From NCBI GenBank assembly GCA_963788585.1, contig CAWBHA010000004.1:310001-374000 (forward strand): DNA of 64,000 nt, read 5' to 3'. Of the stretch, positions 8,878 through 18,251 are shown piece by piece. Below the pieces are notes generated by a model. It was not told where the DNA came from. It made no database searches and worked only from the letters and a program-made list of their open reading frames with translations. The stretch comes from Bog-473 sp963788585. Lineage in GTDB: Bacteria > Actinomycetota > Acidimicrobiia > Acidimicrobiales > RAAP-2. Within the stretch, counting starts at the first letter, position 1. Each line of letters opens with the position of its first letter. A program made the position numbers and the translations under genes.

Positions 8878-10899
8878 CTACGACGAGGTGATGCCAGAGA
8901 CCGGCGCCACCAGCCGCGCCGCGTTCGGCGCTCCGAGGAAGGTTGCGTCACCGTAGGCGTAGACGGCACCGTTGGTGCCCACGAGCCAGTAACCCTGGCC
9001 GGTCGGCGTACCCGTGATGCCGACGACGGGTGGCTGGCCGCTGATGCCCTGCCCGGGCACCGAACCCAGGTAGGGCGCGCTGCCGTAGGTGAAGATGCCG
9101 CCGTCGGAGCCCACCAGCCAGTAGCCCTGGCCGTCGGGCGTGGCGGCCATGCCCGACACCGGCGCGTTGAGGTGGGTGCCACCGGCGGAGCCGTAGAAGG
9201 CCGCGCCACCGAAGCTGAAGATGCCCCCGTCCGACGCCACCAGCCAGTAGCCGCCGTGATCCGTCGCGGCCATGCCGACGACCGACGCATTGAGCGCAGT
9301 CCCGCCCATAGAGCCGTGGAAGCTGGCGTCCCCGAACGAGAACACACCCCCGTCGCTCGCTACGAGCCAGTAGCCCCGGCCATCCTTGGTCGGCGCGATC
9401 CCGACGATCGGCGCGTTCAGGTGCTGGCCGCCCATGGAGCCGTCGAACGGGGCGTCGCCGAAGGCGAAGACCCCGCCGTCGGAGCCCACGAGCCAATAGC
9501 CCTGGCCGTCGGGCGTCGCGGCGACACCTACGATGGGTGCATTGAGGTGCTGGCCGCCGAGTGAGCCGGCGAAGGGCGCAGTGCCGTAGGCGAACACGCC
9601 ACCGTCACGCGCGACGAGGAGGGTGCCCTGGTTCGACGCCGGGGGGAAGGTCGTCTGCTCGATGTAGGGCGCAAAGTCAGGGTTGTTGCCGCCGTTGACG
9701 CTGGTTATGGTGCTGCCGCCGGCCAGGCACCCCACCGCGGGCACGCAGCTCACCGAGTTGAGAAAGCTCACTGCCGTGACGTCGGGCGTCGGTTCCACCG
9801 ACCACGCCGAGCCGTTCCAATTCTCGACCACGCTCTGCAGTGTCGGCGACCCGTTGCCGAACGACCCGATCGACCCGGCGGCCCAGCACTGCACGGCGCT
9901 CACGCACGAGATACTCGACAAGATGCCCGGTGCGGTGGAGTCCGGCACCGAGGCCGACACGTCGGCCCACGACGAGCCGTCCCAGTGCTCCATCAAGATC
10001 CCCGCCTGTGTCCCGCTCGTGTCGGTCGTGGCGCCCGAGGCCCAGCAGTTGTTGGCGGAGGTGCAGGCGAGGCCGCTGAGGTACCCGCCGGTCGGCGCCG
10101 GCTCGGTGACGCTCGGCACGACCGACCAGCCCGACCCATCCCAGTGCTCGATCAGACCCTGGTCGCCCACGGCGCCGGGGAAGATCGGGAGGAAGTTGGG
10201 ATTCTGCTGGGCCGGTCCGGCGTTCCCGACCACCCAGCAATTGCTGGTCGAGAGGCACTGGACGGCGGTCAACTGGTCGAACGCCTGTCCCGTGGCCGCC
10301 CCGGGGACGATCGTCCAGCTGGTGCCGTTCCACTGCTCGATGACGTCGGTCAGACTCGCCCCGGTGTCGTCCGTCGCGTAGCCCACCGCGACGCAACTCG
10401 ATGCCGAGGCACAGCTGACGCCCGAGAGGATCGCCCCCTGCACCCCAGGACCGCCCGGGCTCGGGCTCGCCACCGCCGACCATGCCATGCCGTCCCAGTG
10501 CTCGATGAGCGTGCCCGTCGGGTTCCCATTGCCTGACGAATCGACCTCCGCGCCGACGGCCCAGCAGTCGGCCCCGTTGACGCAGGTGGCATCGAAGAAT
10601 CCTCCGCCCGTTACCCCGGCCGGCAACGACACCGGGACGAGCGTCCACGCGTTGCCGTTCCAGGCTTCGACCAAGGGGCTGACAGACGACGGGCTGCCGC
10701 CACCAAGCCCGTTCAGGGTGATGCCGACGTCCCAACACTGCTGCGCGTTCGCACAGGTCGAGCCGAGCAGGACGTCGTTGGATCCCGTGCCCGGGACCGT
10801 TGCGATGTACCAACCCGACGGCGCGGCAGTCGCCGTCTGCGGAGCGACGATTACGACAGCACCGAGCAACGCAACGACGATGAGCAACGACGATGACAC
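8878..10899 (-). CDS. Large secreted two-class repeat protein (propeller-like)
   Basis: A 673-aa exported protein. A signal peptide (LLIVVALLGAVVIVAPQTAT) is followed by seven imperfect repeats of about 55 aa. Each has a Cys pair plus WxxG (CANAQQCWDVG, CVNGADCWAVG, CASASSCVAVG, and so on) and an acidic-aromatic block (IEHWDGMAWS). The C-terminal third has six repeats of about 42 aa of the form GYWLVGSDGGVFAFGDAPF...GSMGG. Both classes look like beta-propeller blades, and the paired Cys could form blade-internal disulfides. The 42-aa repeat is common in actinobacterial surface proteins of unknown role. The GTG start is the first in-frame codon before the signal. Confidence 0.85.
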   Translation of the reverse strand: MSSSLLIVVALLGAVVIVAPQTATAAPSGWYIATVPGTGSNDVLLGSTCANAQQCWDVGITLNGLGGGSPSSVSPLVEAWNGNAWTLVPVSLPAGVTGGGFFDATCVNGADCWAVGAEVDSSGNGNPTGTLIEHWDGMAWSAVASPSPGGPGVQGAILSGVSCASASSCVAVGYATDDTGASLTDVIEQWNGTSWTIVPGAATGQAFDQLTAVQCLSTSNCWVVGNAGPAQQNPNFLPIFPGAVGDQGLIEHWDGSGWSVVPSVTEPAPTGGYLSGLACTSANNCWASGATTDTSGTQAGILMEHWDGSSWADVSASVPDSTAPGILSSISCVSAVQCWAAGSIGSFGNGSPTLQSVVENWNGSAWSVEPTPDVTAVSFLNSVSCVPAVGCLAGGSTITSVNGGNNPDFAPYIEQTTFPPASNQGTLLVARDGGVFAYGTAPFAGSLGGQHLNAPIVGVAATPDGQGYWLVGSDGGVFAFGDAPFDGSMGGQHLNAPIVGIAPTKDGRGYWLVASDGGVFSFGDASFHGSMGGTALNASVVGMAATDHGGYWLVASDGGIFSFGGAAFYGSAGGTHLNAPVSGMAATPDGQGYWLVGSDGGIFTYGSAPYLGSVPGQGISGQPPVVGITGTPTGQGYWLVGTNGAVYAYGDATFLGAPNAARLVAPVSGITSS

Positions 10900-11055
10900 G
10901 GCGGCCAGCGCGACGTCGCGCGTGGCGACCGCGTGGCGCGGAAAGTAAGCCCCATTTCATGGAATCCATGGTCGCACGCAGGAACACTCCAACTGTGGAT
11001 GGTGCCGGCGTTCCGATCGCACAAATCACAAAACCGGTCTGCCAAGCTCTGAGCG

Positions 11056-11745
11056 GTGACGACCGACGCGGTGGACAAGGAGGAAGAGGAGGAGATTCCG
11101 GGCATCGAACGCCTACTGACGCTGACCGACGGCGTCGTCGCCATCGCGTTGACCCTCCTTGTCCTCCAGCTCCAGGTCCCCATCACCCATGCGCTGGAAA
11201 GGAACCCCAGTTCGGCTGCGAACCTGTGGCACGGGTTGGACATCGACTTCGCCGAGCTGACGAGCTATCTGGTCTCCTTCGTCGTCATCGCCCAGTTCTG
11301 GCTCGTGCACCACCGCGTCCTGCGCAGCACGCGGGGTCACAATGAGGGACTGGCGTGGCGCAACTTCAGCTTCCTGCTGGCCTTGACGTTGACGCCATTC
11401 ACCTCTGACCTGCTTGGCCGCTACAGCAACAACCCATTGGCCATCATGCTGTTCGGGCTCAACGTGGTGGCCATCAGTCTGACCACCCAGTGGATCTTCT
11501 ACTACGCCGCCCACCACCGCCTCTTGAATGATGAGGCGCGGTCCGTACACGCCGAGTTGACGGGGCGCGTGCGCGCCGTCCTCGTCATCGGCATCGTCTC
11601 CCTGTCCATTGCGATCGCCTGGACGGACGTGAGATTGGCCCGGTTCGTCTGGCTCCTCTTCCTCCTCGTTCCCGGCACGGGAGAGCGGATCGCCCGGTTG
11701 ATCGAGCAGCGCCGGAGCCCGGCGTTCGTGGGGTCCGGCCGGTAG
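11056..11745 (+). CDS. TMEM175-like potassium channel family protein
   Basis: A 229-aa membrane protein. The first helix has LTDGVVAIALTLLVLQLQV, matching the F-S-D-G-V-x-A-I-A-x-T signature of the TMEM175/DUF1211 family, with Leu-Thr in place of Phe-Ser. Five or six hydrophobic segments follow (SYLVSFVVIAQFWLVHHRVL; NFSFLLALTLTPFTSDLLG; IVSLSIAIAW). Bacterial members form potassium-leak channels. An acidic N-terminus (KEEEEEIPG) precedes the first helix. The GTG start at 11056 has no obvious ribosome site. Single gene, convergent with the next. Confidence 0.82.
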   Translation: MTTDAVDKEEEEEIPGIERLLTLTDGVVAIALTLLVLQLQVPITHALERNPSSAANLWHGLDIDFAELTSYLVSFVVIAQFWLVHHRVLRSTRGHNEGLAWRNFSFLLALTLTPFTSDLLGRYSNNPLAIMLFGLNVVAISLTTQWIFYYAAHHRLLNDEARSVHAELTGRVRAVLVIGIVSLSIAIAWTDVRLARFVWLLFLLVPGTGERIARLIEQRRSPAFVGSGR

Positions 11746-11767
11746 GTCAACTTCGACGTGCCGCCGT

Positions 11768-11787
11768 CCGGGGACCTGTTTCCCCGG
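11768..11787. terminator. Candidate bidirectional terminator hairpin
   Basis: CCGGGGA and TCCCCGG form a 7-bp stem with a 6-base loop between two convergent genes. No strong U-tract follows, so this is a weak call. Confidence 0.4.
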
Positions 11788-11807
11788 CGCGCCTCTTCGT
11801 CGCTCTG

Positions 11808-12242
11808 TCACCCACCCCGAGGGCTCGAGAGCGGGTTCACCGACCACTGCGTGTCCTCGACGAGGCGAACGCTCTTCCAGCCGCCCGGTGTGCGCACCAC
11901 GTCGTGGAAGTAGTTGCCCCCGCAGTAGCAGAGACCGCTGATCCCCGGCAGTTTCATCGGATTGTAGAACATCGCGCGTACGGTGGCGCGGTCTCCGTGC
12001 AGGTCGATCTCGACGTTCGTGATGAAGTGCTGCGTCATCGGCACCGGGGTCAAGGCCGATTCCAGCCACGCCACGACCTCGTCGCGGGACCCCTTGGGTC
12101 CGTCGACCGAGGTGTAGTCCAGTTCCGCGTCGGGAGTGAAGACCGACCCGAGCAGCGCCCAGTCCTTGGTGTCGAGACCCCTTGCATAGCGGTAGAGGAG
12201 CTCGCGGATCTCCAACTTGTCCGAGAGGACCTGCACGTCCAC
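11808..12242 (-). CDS. SnoaL-like (NTF2 fold) protein
   Basis: A 144-aa protein of the NTF2-like superfamily. LEIRELLYRYARGLDTKDWA at the start, FTPDAELDYTS and QHFITNVEIDLHGDRATV in the middle, and an aromatic-rich end (NYFHDVVRTPGGWKSVR) match the SnoaL-like group of small isomerases, dehydratases and binding proteins. The GTG at 12242 is chosen because family similarity begins a few residues later. It is divergent from the HAD gene and shares a 94-bp intergenic region. Substrate unknown. Confidence 0.85.
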   Translation of the reverse strand: MDVQVLSDKLEIRELLYRYARGLDTKDWALLGSVFTPDAELDYTSVDGPKGSRDEVVAWLESALTPVPMTQHFITNVEIDLHGDRATVRAMFYNPMKLPGISGLCYCGGNYFHDVVRTPGGWKSVRLVEDTQWSVNPLSSPRGG

Positions 12243-12336
12243 GCCCGCAATGTAGCGTTCGGGCGCCCGGTCGGCGCCGTGCGGTCTCTCGTTGCCCGTC
12301 CGGACAGAATGGTCGACCACGGCAGAAGGGAGACGC

Positions 12337-12963
12337 GTGCCCGTTCGCGCCGTCATGTTCGATTTCGGAGGAGTGATCTCCTCGAGCCCGTTCGAGTCCT
12401 TCGCCCGGTTCGAAGAAGCGCATGGACTCCCCGAGGGGTTCGTACGCCAGGTCAATTCGACCAATCCCGACGACAACGCATGGGCGAGACTCGAGCGGGC
12501 CGAGGTCGACGTGGCGACCTTCGGAAAGCTGTGGTCGGCCGAGGCTGCGGCGCTCGGCCACGCCGTGGACGGCCGGCTGGTGCTCGAACGGCTGGCGGGC
12601 GAGATCCGACCGCAGATGGTCGAGGCGGTCCGCACCTGCGGCACGGCGTACAAGACCGCCTGCCTGACCAACAACTTCGTCCGCGCGGAGGCCACGCTCT
12701 CCGACGAGGCGGCCGCGGTTTACGCCTTGTTCGACGCGGTGCTGGAGTCCCGCGTCCTGGGCGTACGCAAACCCGATCCCCGGTTCTACGAACTCGCCTG
12801 CGATGCCCTGGACGTGCGTCCGTCAGAGGCGGTCTTCCTCGACGACCTCGGGGTCAATCTGAAGCCAGCCCGGGCACTCGGGATGCTCACCATCAAGGTG
12901 GACGACCCAGACGAGGCCCTGATCGAGCTCGAACACGTCACCGGGCTCGCTCTGACCGCCTGA
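12337..12963 (+). CDS. HAD-superfamily hydrolase, subfamily IA
   Basis: A 208-aa HAD enzyme. Motif I is unusual: MFDFGGVI has Asp then Gly where the second acidic residue normally sits, as in the Acad10/epoxide-hydrolase N-terminal-like branch. Motif II is CLTNNF, motif III is the Lys of GVRKPDPRFY, and motif IV is VFLDDLGVNLKPAR. It probably removes phosphate from a small molecule; substrate unknown. The GTG at 12337 has a GGGAG site five bases upstream and is preferred over an upstream start. Confidence 0.88.
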   Translation: MPVRAVMFDFGGVISSSPFESFARFEEAHGLPEGFVRQVNSTNPDDNAWARLERAEVDVATFGKLWSAEAAALGHAVDGRLVLERLAGEIRPQMVEAVRTCGTAYKTACLTNNFVRAEATLSDEAAAVYALFDAVLESRVLGVRKPDPRFYELACDALDVRPSEAVFLDDLGVNLKPARALGMLTIKVDDPDEALIELEHVTGLALTA

Positions 12964-12986
12964 GAGCGCGTCGAGGAACGGCGAGC

Positions 12987-13187
12987 TCACGTTCCGCGAC
13001 GGGCGGGCAGCGCACGCCGGCGCTCGCAGTGATTCATCCAGAGTAGCTCCGCCATCTCTCGCGCTTCGACGGGAGTGTTGATGCCGACGGGCGTGGCGGA
13101 TTCGCGATCCCGGGCGCAGTCCTCGCAGACGACCATCCATCGACGATCAGACCGCTGCACAATCTTGGGATGGTGGACCTTTCGCAA
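12987..13187 (-). CDS. Small CxxC protein
   Basis: A 66-aa protein that looks real: HHPKIVQRSDRRWMVVCEDC then ATPVGINTPVEAREMAELLW and a terminal His-Cys pair. CxxC plus His-Cys could bind zinc. The TTG at 13187 is preferred because AGGAG lies 7 bases upstream; upstream codons in the frame are Arg/Pro-rich and unlike protein. Similar short proteins occur in actinobacteria without known function. Confidence 0.6.
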   Translation of the reverse strand: MRKVHHPKIVQRSDRRWMVVCEDCARDRESATPVGINTPVEAREMAELLWMNHCERRRALPARRGT

Positions 13188-13658
13188 CCGCGCACTCCTG
13201 CTCGCCAACCGCCTCGCCGCCTGGGAACCTATCGACCCATCGGGATGCATTCCAGGGCGGGGAGAAGGCCCAGGTCGTGCGCGACGGTTCCGTGAACTCG
13301 CCATGCTGACGGCAAAGAGGCGCTCGTCGTGAACGCTCGGGTCGGTCGGAGTCGAGCCGACGATGTCGCCCGCGACTGCGGGCCGGCGGAGATGCAGCTC
13401 GACTCAGACGATCTGGTCGTGATCCCCACAGCCACGAGGTGGTACTGACGGCAAGTCCCCAGCTCATCGACCACCTGTCTCTCGGAATCTCTGCGCTCGC
13501 CGTCCTGGCCACCATCGGCTTGGCGGTGTGGGACCGGCGTCGTCGTCGCATGAAGCAGAGCTCGGGCGACCCCGGCTGGCACCTGGCGTCGGCCTGGAAA
13601 CGCCAGAAATGCAGATCTAGAGTCCTGAGGGGTCCATCTTCTGATTGGGGGGCAGTCG
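13188..13658. other. Gap with no convincing gene
   Basis: About 470 bases between the small CxxC gene and the patatin-like gene. Apart from the weak candidate at 13439 I see nothing well supported. Confidence 0.5.
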
Positions 13659-13669
13659 ATGTCAGTTGA
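13439..13669 (+). CDS. Possible single-helix membrane peptide
   Basis: A 76-codon ORF with one clear hydrophobic helix (LSLGISALAVLATIGLAVW) capped by a run of Arg residues, which resembles a membrane anchor. The tail after the helix is low quality and overlaps the next gene by 11 bases. There is no good ribosome site. It could be a real small membrane protein or chance. Confidence 0.2.
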   Translation: MVLTASPQLIDHLSLGISALAVLATIGLAVWDRRRRRMKQSSGDPGWHLASAWKRQKCRSRVLRGPSSDWGAVDVS

Positions 13670-14918
13670 CACGTCCGGGATCGCGATCGATACCAGTTCA
13701 GACTGGGGGTACAGGCGCCCCGAAGCACTTGAACAAGCCTTTCAGGAGGCAAGTCAGTCGCTTCTGCGAGATGACGGGTGGCCGAACCCCGCCAACGACC
13801 TCAAGCGCGAACTCGTGGCCGATCTGGCGCTGGAAGGCGGAGGTGTCAAGGGCATCGGTCTTGTGGGCGCGGTCTTGGTCCTCAGCGAGGCCGGCTACGG
13901 GTTTCGAGGGGTGGCCGGCACGAGCGCCGGGGCAATTGCCGCCACGCTCATCGCCTCCATCACCCAGGGAGGTACGTCGATGACCGAGCTGAAGAAGCTG
14001 ATGGACTCCATGGACTTCACCAAGTTCATGCCCGAAGGTCGGCTCCACTCCTTCTTGGACCATGAGGGCGGGAAGGTCGGCTCACTCGTCGCTGACGTGG
14101 CGATCCTCTCGCGCCGCATGGGTCTCTACTCCGGTGACTATCTCGGCGAGTGGCTCACCCCAAAGCTCGCCAAACTCGGCGTCACGAACTTTGGAGATCT
14201 GAAACTGCCCGATAACGATCCCAAGCGGAGTCTGCCTGAAGGGCACGACTACCGGTTGGTGGTCCATACCTCTGACATCACTCGGGAGCAGCTTGCACGC
14301 TTGCCCTGGGACTATCCGATCTATGGATATGGACCCGACGAGATGGATGTGGTCCAAGCCGTTCGAGCATCGATGTCGATACCGTTCTTCTTCGTTCCGG
14401 TGCGCTTTGAGACGAAGCCGGCCAATGTGGATGTCCCGGCTCCAGGCGGTGGCTCAATCCCCCAGCACTATGAGGGCGGCACGGTGACCTGGGTCGATGG
14501 AGGAATGTTGCGGAATTTTCCCATCGATGCCTTCGACCGGGAGGACTCTGAGCCACCTCGCTGGCCCACCATCGGCATCAAACTGTCATCGTTGCAGACG
14601 CAATTCCCTGTCACCAGCGCCTGCGAACATACAGTGGCCGAGGGCGTCCGCTGCCTGCGCACGATGATGAACGAATGGGACACGTACTCGGTTGACGCGA
14701 CCACGGCCGGCCGTACGATCTTCATCGACAACGGTGGAATTACCGCGACCGACTTCAACCTGACTCCAGATCAGCAGAACACGTTGTTCCTGAACGGCGT
14801 CAAGGCAGCAACTGCGTTCGTCATCGACATGGCAGCGGTTCGCGGTGTGCCAAGGACCGGACCTGAGGCGGCGGCTCTCTTCCGGAGCCGTCGCGATCAA
14901 ACAACGGATCCGGGCTGA
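13659..14918 (+). CDS. Patatin-like phospholipase family protein
   Basis: A 419-aa lipid acyl hydrolase. The oxyanion glycine loop is GGGVKGIG near residue 60, the nucleophile elbow is GTSAG near residue 85, and the catalytic Asp is in the DGG of WVDGGMLRNFPID near residue 285. These form the Ser-Asp dyad of the family. No signal peptide, so it acts in the cytoplasm or through another export route. The ATG follows a TTGGGGGG stretch. Codon use is less GC-biased than in neighbours on the left, in keeping with an accessory segment. Confidence 0.9.
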   Translation: MSVDTSGIAIDTSSDWGYRRPEALEQAFQEASQSLLRDDGWPNPANDLKRELVADLALEGGGVKGIGLVGAVLVLSEAGYGFRGVAGTSAGAIAATLIASITQGGTSMTELKKLMDSMDFTKFMPEGRLHSFLDHEGGKVGSLVADVAILSRRMGLYSGDYLGEWLTPKLAKLGVTNFGDLKLPDNDPKRSLPEGHDYRLVVHTSDITREQLARLPWDYPIYGYGPDEMDVVQAVRASMSIPFFFVPVRFETKPANVDVPAPGGGSIPQHYEGGTVTWVDGGMLRNFPIDAFDREDSEPPRWPTIGIKLSSLQTQFPVTSACEHTVAEGVRCLRTMMNEWDTYSVDATTAGRTIFIDNGGITATDFNLTPDQQNTLFLNGVKAATAFVIDMAAVRGVPRTGPEAAALFRSRRDQTTDPG

Positions 14919-14977
14919 TCGGCAGCTCTCAGCCAGAGCGGGCCGAACGGTCCTCGCACCCAGGCCTTCGGGAGCGT

Positions 14978-15469
14978 TCAGCGAATGGGGGAACCGCATT
15001 CCGAGACGTGGTACGCCGACAGGGTGCTCTCCGCACTCTCGACCCGTCCTTGTTCAGCTTGGAGGGTGGATGAAGATTCGAGCTCGTTCCCACTCGTCGA
15101 CCTTCGGATGAGCGCCTCGACGTTGTCCACCTCCTTGACGTCTACGGCAGCAGCTGCCTGAACCTTCGAGGGCGCTCCGTTCAGAAGGGAGACAGCCTTC
15201 TGCTCCCTCTTCGCCAAGGACCCGAAGTAGAACAGCAACTGCTTCTTCGCGGCAGTGAAATTCGCGGTCTCCAGCGCCCTTCCAACCGATGCGGCAGCTG
15301 GCTCCGAGATCTCTGCTGCGTCGAATACCGCTCTGCACAACGCAGTCTTTTGACTCGGTGCAGGGGTGCTCGCAGAGATGTCGGCCGACGCGGGTACCAC
15401 TGTCGCCAGGACGACGGCGAGCGCGAGAGCGCCGACGCTCCCACCGAGCAACGATCGAGGCAGTGTCAT
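14978..15469 (-). CDS. Secreted helical protein of unknown function
   Basis: A 163-aa exported protein: signal peptide (TLPRSLLGGSVGALALAVVL, cleavage probably after ASA), then a mainly helical domain with two Cys (ALCRAVFDA and a terminal SECGSPIR). I recognise no family. The ATG at 15469 has a GGAGA site next to it; an ATG at 15505 would add 12 polar residues and lacks a site. It lies downstream of the iron-type importer on the same strand, 66 bases after the ATPase gene, and could be its last gene. Confidence 0.65.
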   Translation of the reverse strand: MTLPRSLLGGSVGALALAVVLATVVPASADISASTPAPSQKTALCRAVFDAAEISEPAAASVGRALETANFTAAKKQLLFYFGSLAKREQKAVSLLNGAPSKVQAAAAVDVKEVDNVEALIRRSTSGNELESSSTLQAEQGRVESAESTLSAYHVSECGSPIR

Positions 15470-15535
15470 TCTCCGGGTTGGTCCGTTTCTGACTTCGCTG
15501 TACATGTGGGCGCTAACCGTACCAATCCAATCGAG

Positions 15536-16651
15536 TCAGTCCGGGTCGTCCTTGGTGGCCGCTTCAGGGATCGGGCAGCCTGACTCGCGTTCCGCCGCGG
15601 GCCAGGCGCACACGGTGCCGTGCGCACTGATTCGCACAGCGGTTCCGGGCGCGAAGCCAAGATTCCCCGCGGCTCGGGCGGTCACCTGCAAAGGGAGAAG
15701 TTCGCCGTCGGGAGCCACAAGGACATCGGTGTCGGAACCGTGGAAATCTGCGCTCAGCACCGTCGCGGGTGCTCCGAGACCCTCCCGCCCCAGGCCGATG
15801 TCCATTTGCTCCGGTCGAATGAGCACGGTCACGCGTCTGCCGAGCAGACCCTGATCGCTCCTCCGGACGGGGAGTCGCCCGAGCGGGGTCTCGACCGCGT
15901 CGCCACTTGCCGTGCCGTCGACCAGGTTGGCGTGACCGACGAAGGTCGCGAGGTCAGCGTCGACGGGGTTGTCGTAGAGGTCCCTGGGTGATCCCGACTG
16001 AGCGATCGTGCCGCCACGAATGACAGCCAGCAGATCGGCCATCAAGAAAGCCTCGTCCTGGTCATGGGTGACAAGGATCGCCGTGGTCCCCGCCCCGCGC
16101 AGAATGTCGTGCACATCGGCGCGGACGCTTGCCCGGAGGTTGGCATCGAGGGTGTTGAAGGGTTCGTCGAGAAGGACGATCCTCGATCCGACGGCGAGAG
16201 ATCGAGCCAAGGCGACCCTTTGCTGCTGTCCACCCGACAGCTGGTGGGGATAGCGCCTGGCGAGACCGCTGAGACCGACGGCGTCCAGCAGATCCCCTAC
16301 CTGGGGACCTCGCCGATCACGTCGGCGAAGCCCGAAAGCGACGTTCGCCTGGACGTTGAGGTGTGGGAAGAGACTCCCTTCCTGTGAGACATAGCCGATG
16401 TGCCGGCTTTCGGGACGAAGATGCACGTGTGCGTCGTCGAAGACCGTTCCATCGACCGTGACATCTCCGAGATCGGGGCGCTCGTACCCGGCGATGATGC
16501 GAAGGAGCGTCGTTTTTCCGCTCCCAGAGGAACCCAGGATTGCCGTCAGCGAGCCGGCCGGCACCGTCAGGTCGAGACCTCGAAGGACGGGCTGGTCGCC
16601 GAACGCCTTGTGCAGATTGGTGACGATGACATCGGCGGACGGCGTCGTCAT
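15536..16651 (-). CDS. fbpC: Iron(III)-type ABC transporter ATP-binding protein
   Basis: A 371-aa ATPase of the FbpC/PotA/CysA group. Walker A GSSGSGKTT, Q-loop YVSQEGSLFPHLN, signature LSGGQQQR, Walker B IVLLDEPF and the switch His in VTHDQDEAF are all intact. The C-terminal third is a TOBE-like regulatory domain (LIRPEQMDIG). It powers uptake through the two-domain permease, whose TGA overlaps its ATG (ATGA, 16648-16651). Ferric iron is the likely substrate, given the binding protein; thiamine or sulfate type is less likely. Confidence 0.88.
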   Translation of the reverse strand: MTTPSADVIVTNLHKAFGDQPVLRGLDLTVPAGSLTAILGSSGSGKTTLLRIIAGYERPDLGDVTVDGTVFDDAHVHLRPESRHIGYVSQEGSLFPHLNVQANVAFGLRRRDRRGPQVGDLLDAVGLSGLARRYPHQLSGGQQQRVALARSLAVGSRIVLLDEPFNTLDANLRASVRADVHDILRGAGTTAILVTHDQDEAFLMADLLAVIRGGTIAQSGSPRDLYDNPVDADLATFVGHANLVDGTASGDAVETPLGRLPVRRSDQGLLGRRVTVLIRPEQMDIGLGREGLGAPATVLSADFHGSDTDVLVAPDGELLPLQVTARAAGNLGFAPGTAVRISAHGTVCAWPAAERESGCPIPEAATKDDPD

Positions 16652-18204
16652 CGGTCAGCCGTCGCCCGTCTGGGCAGTCGTTGGAAGTGCCGGGCGAGCA
16701 CGAACGCCGGCACCGCGACGATGGCGATCATGACCAGCGCGTAGGGAGCGGCCTGACCATAGGAGAGGTTCTCTTCATAGGCCCAGAATTGGGTGGCCAG
16801 CGTCTGGGCGCCGGTCGGTATCAGAATGAGCGTGGCCGTGAGCTCGGTGACCGCCGCCACGAAGACGAGGCAGAACCCGGTCGCCAACCCTGGAGCGAGT
16901 AGTGGCAGGGTCACCCGCGAGAACACGGCGATGCGCCCCTGCCCCAGCGAACTGGCGGCCTGTTCGAGGCTCTCTGGGGCAAAGGCCGCCGACGCCCGGA
17001 CACCCACCAGGGCGAGCGGGAAAAACAGCATCGCATAGGCGACCACCACCATGGGAGCGCTCTGATAGGCGAAACCGTGTGCCCAGTGCTCGGAAAAGTA
17101 GCTGAGTGAGAGGGCGACCACGAGACCCGGCATGGCCAGGATCAAGAAGGTACTTCGCTCGAGGATCCGCACGCCGCGTCGCGAGTAGCGGGCAGCCAGG
17201 AGCGCGACCGGGAGTGCCAGCAGCGTGGCGGCTCCGGCAGCGATCGCGCTGTAGGCGATGGTGTTGAGGGCGGCGTCAACCATCGAACCGCCCGCGATCG
17301 ACGGCGCGCCGCCTTCGAACATCCAGTAGATGCTCGCACCGATGGGTACGCCGAGTGCAAGACCAACGAGGACGACGAGGCCGACAACGACGGGGATCTT
17401 CGCCCGGCCCAGGCGATATCGATGGATCCCTCGTTGCGCGAGCCGACCGGTCCGAACAACCCTCCCCCTGCTCTGAGCCAAGCCATCCGCGCCCACGATG
17501 ACGATTGCGAGTCCCAGGAGGACGAACGACAGCGCGCACGCTCCCGGCACGTTGAACGAGACGTTGAATTCGGAGAAGATCTCTGAAGTGAAGGTCTGAA
17601 AGCCCAGGTCCTCGAATGCGCCGTACTCCGCCAGCACGATGAGCGCGACCACGACGCACGCACCGAGAATGGCGCCCCGGGATTGGGCCAGAGTCACCCG
17701 CACAAAGGTCCGCACGCGTCCGAGACCGAGACTGCGCGCGGTCTCTTCCAGACTTGGGTCAGAACTACGAAGGCTTGCCGCCACGAAGAGGTATGGCAGC
17801 GGGAACAACGTGAGGGTCATGATCAACACCGCCCCTTGAAATCCGTGAACGGCGGTGGTCAGCGTCACCCACCCGAAGCTCACGATCAAGTCAGGGATGG
17901 CGAACGGCACGACGAGGAGCACCGCCCAGATCTGACGGCCAGGAAGATCGGTGCGTTCGACACACCACGCGGTCAGCGTTCCCAACACGGCACAGAGCAG
18001 GGTCACGACGACTGTGAGGCTCACCGTGTTCCAGAGAAGCCGCGCTGTCAACGGACGCCAGATGAGATCCCAGACGAGACCTGCTCCGAACTCGTGAGCT
18101 TGGATCAGGAGGAAGAGAACGGGTGTCAACAGCACGGCAGCAATCGCGACGCTGGAGGCGAGCAGGAACCAAGGCGGGCGTCGCCGCCGGGCAGATACCG
18201 TCAA
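16648..18204 (-). CDS. fbpB: Iron(III)-type ABC transporter permease, two fused domains
   Basis: A 518-aa permease of the FbpB type, with two homologous membrane halves in one chain and about twelve helices. Each half has an EAA-like loop that meets the ATPase: EETARSLGLGRVRTFVRVTL in the first and LEQAASSLGQGRIAVFSRVT in the second. The start is a TTG preceded by GCGGGA. It is 47 bases downstream of the binding-protein gene and overlaps the ATPase gene by four bases, so all three form one operon. Confidence 0.88.
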   Translation of the reverse strand: MTVSARRRRPPWFLLASSVAIAAVLLTPVLFLLIQAHEFGAGLVWDLIWRPLTARLLWNTVSLTVVVTLLCAVLGTLTAWCVERTDLPGRQIWAVLLVVPFAIPDLIVSFGWVTLTTAVHGFQGAVLIMTLTLFPLPYLFVAASLRSSDPSLEETARSLGLGRVRTFVRVTLAQSRGAILGACVVVALIVLAEYGAFEDLGFQTFTSEIFSEFNVSFNVPGACALSFVLLGLAIVIVGADGLAQSRGRVVRTGRLAQRGIHRYRLGRAKIPVVVGLVVLVGLALGVPIGASIYWMFEGGAPSIAGGSMVDAALNTIAYSAIAAGAATLLALPVALLAARYSRRGVRILERSTFLILAMPGLVVALSLSYFSEHWAHGFAYQSAPMVVVAYAMLFFPLALVGVRASAAFAPESLEQAASSLGQGRIAVFSRVTLPLLAPGLATGFCLVFVAAVTELTATLILIPTGAQTLATQFWAYEENLSYGQAAPYALVMIAIVAVPAFVLARHFQRLPRRATADR

Positions 18205-18251
18205 GATCCCGCTGGGGAGTACCTCGGTTCGCTCCTTCAGACTGCCGCTGT

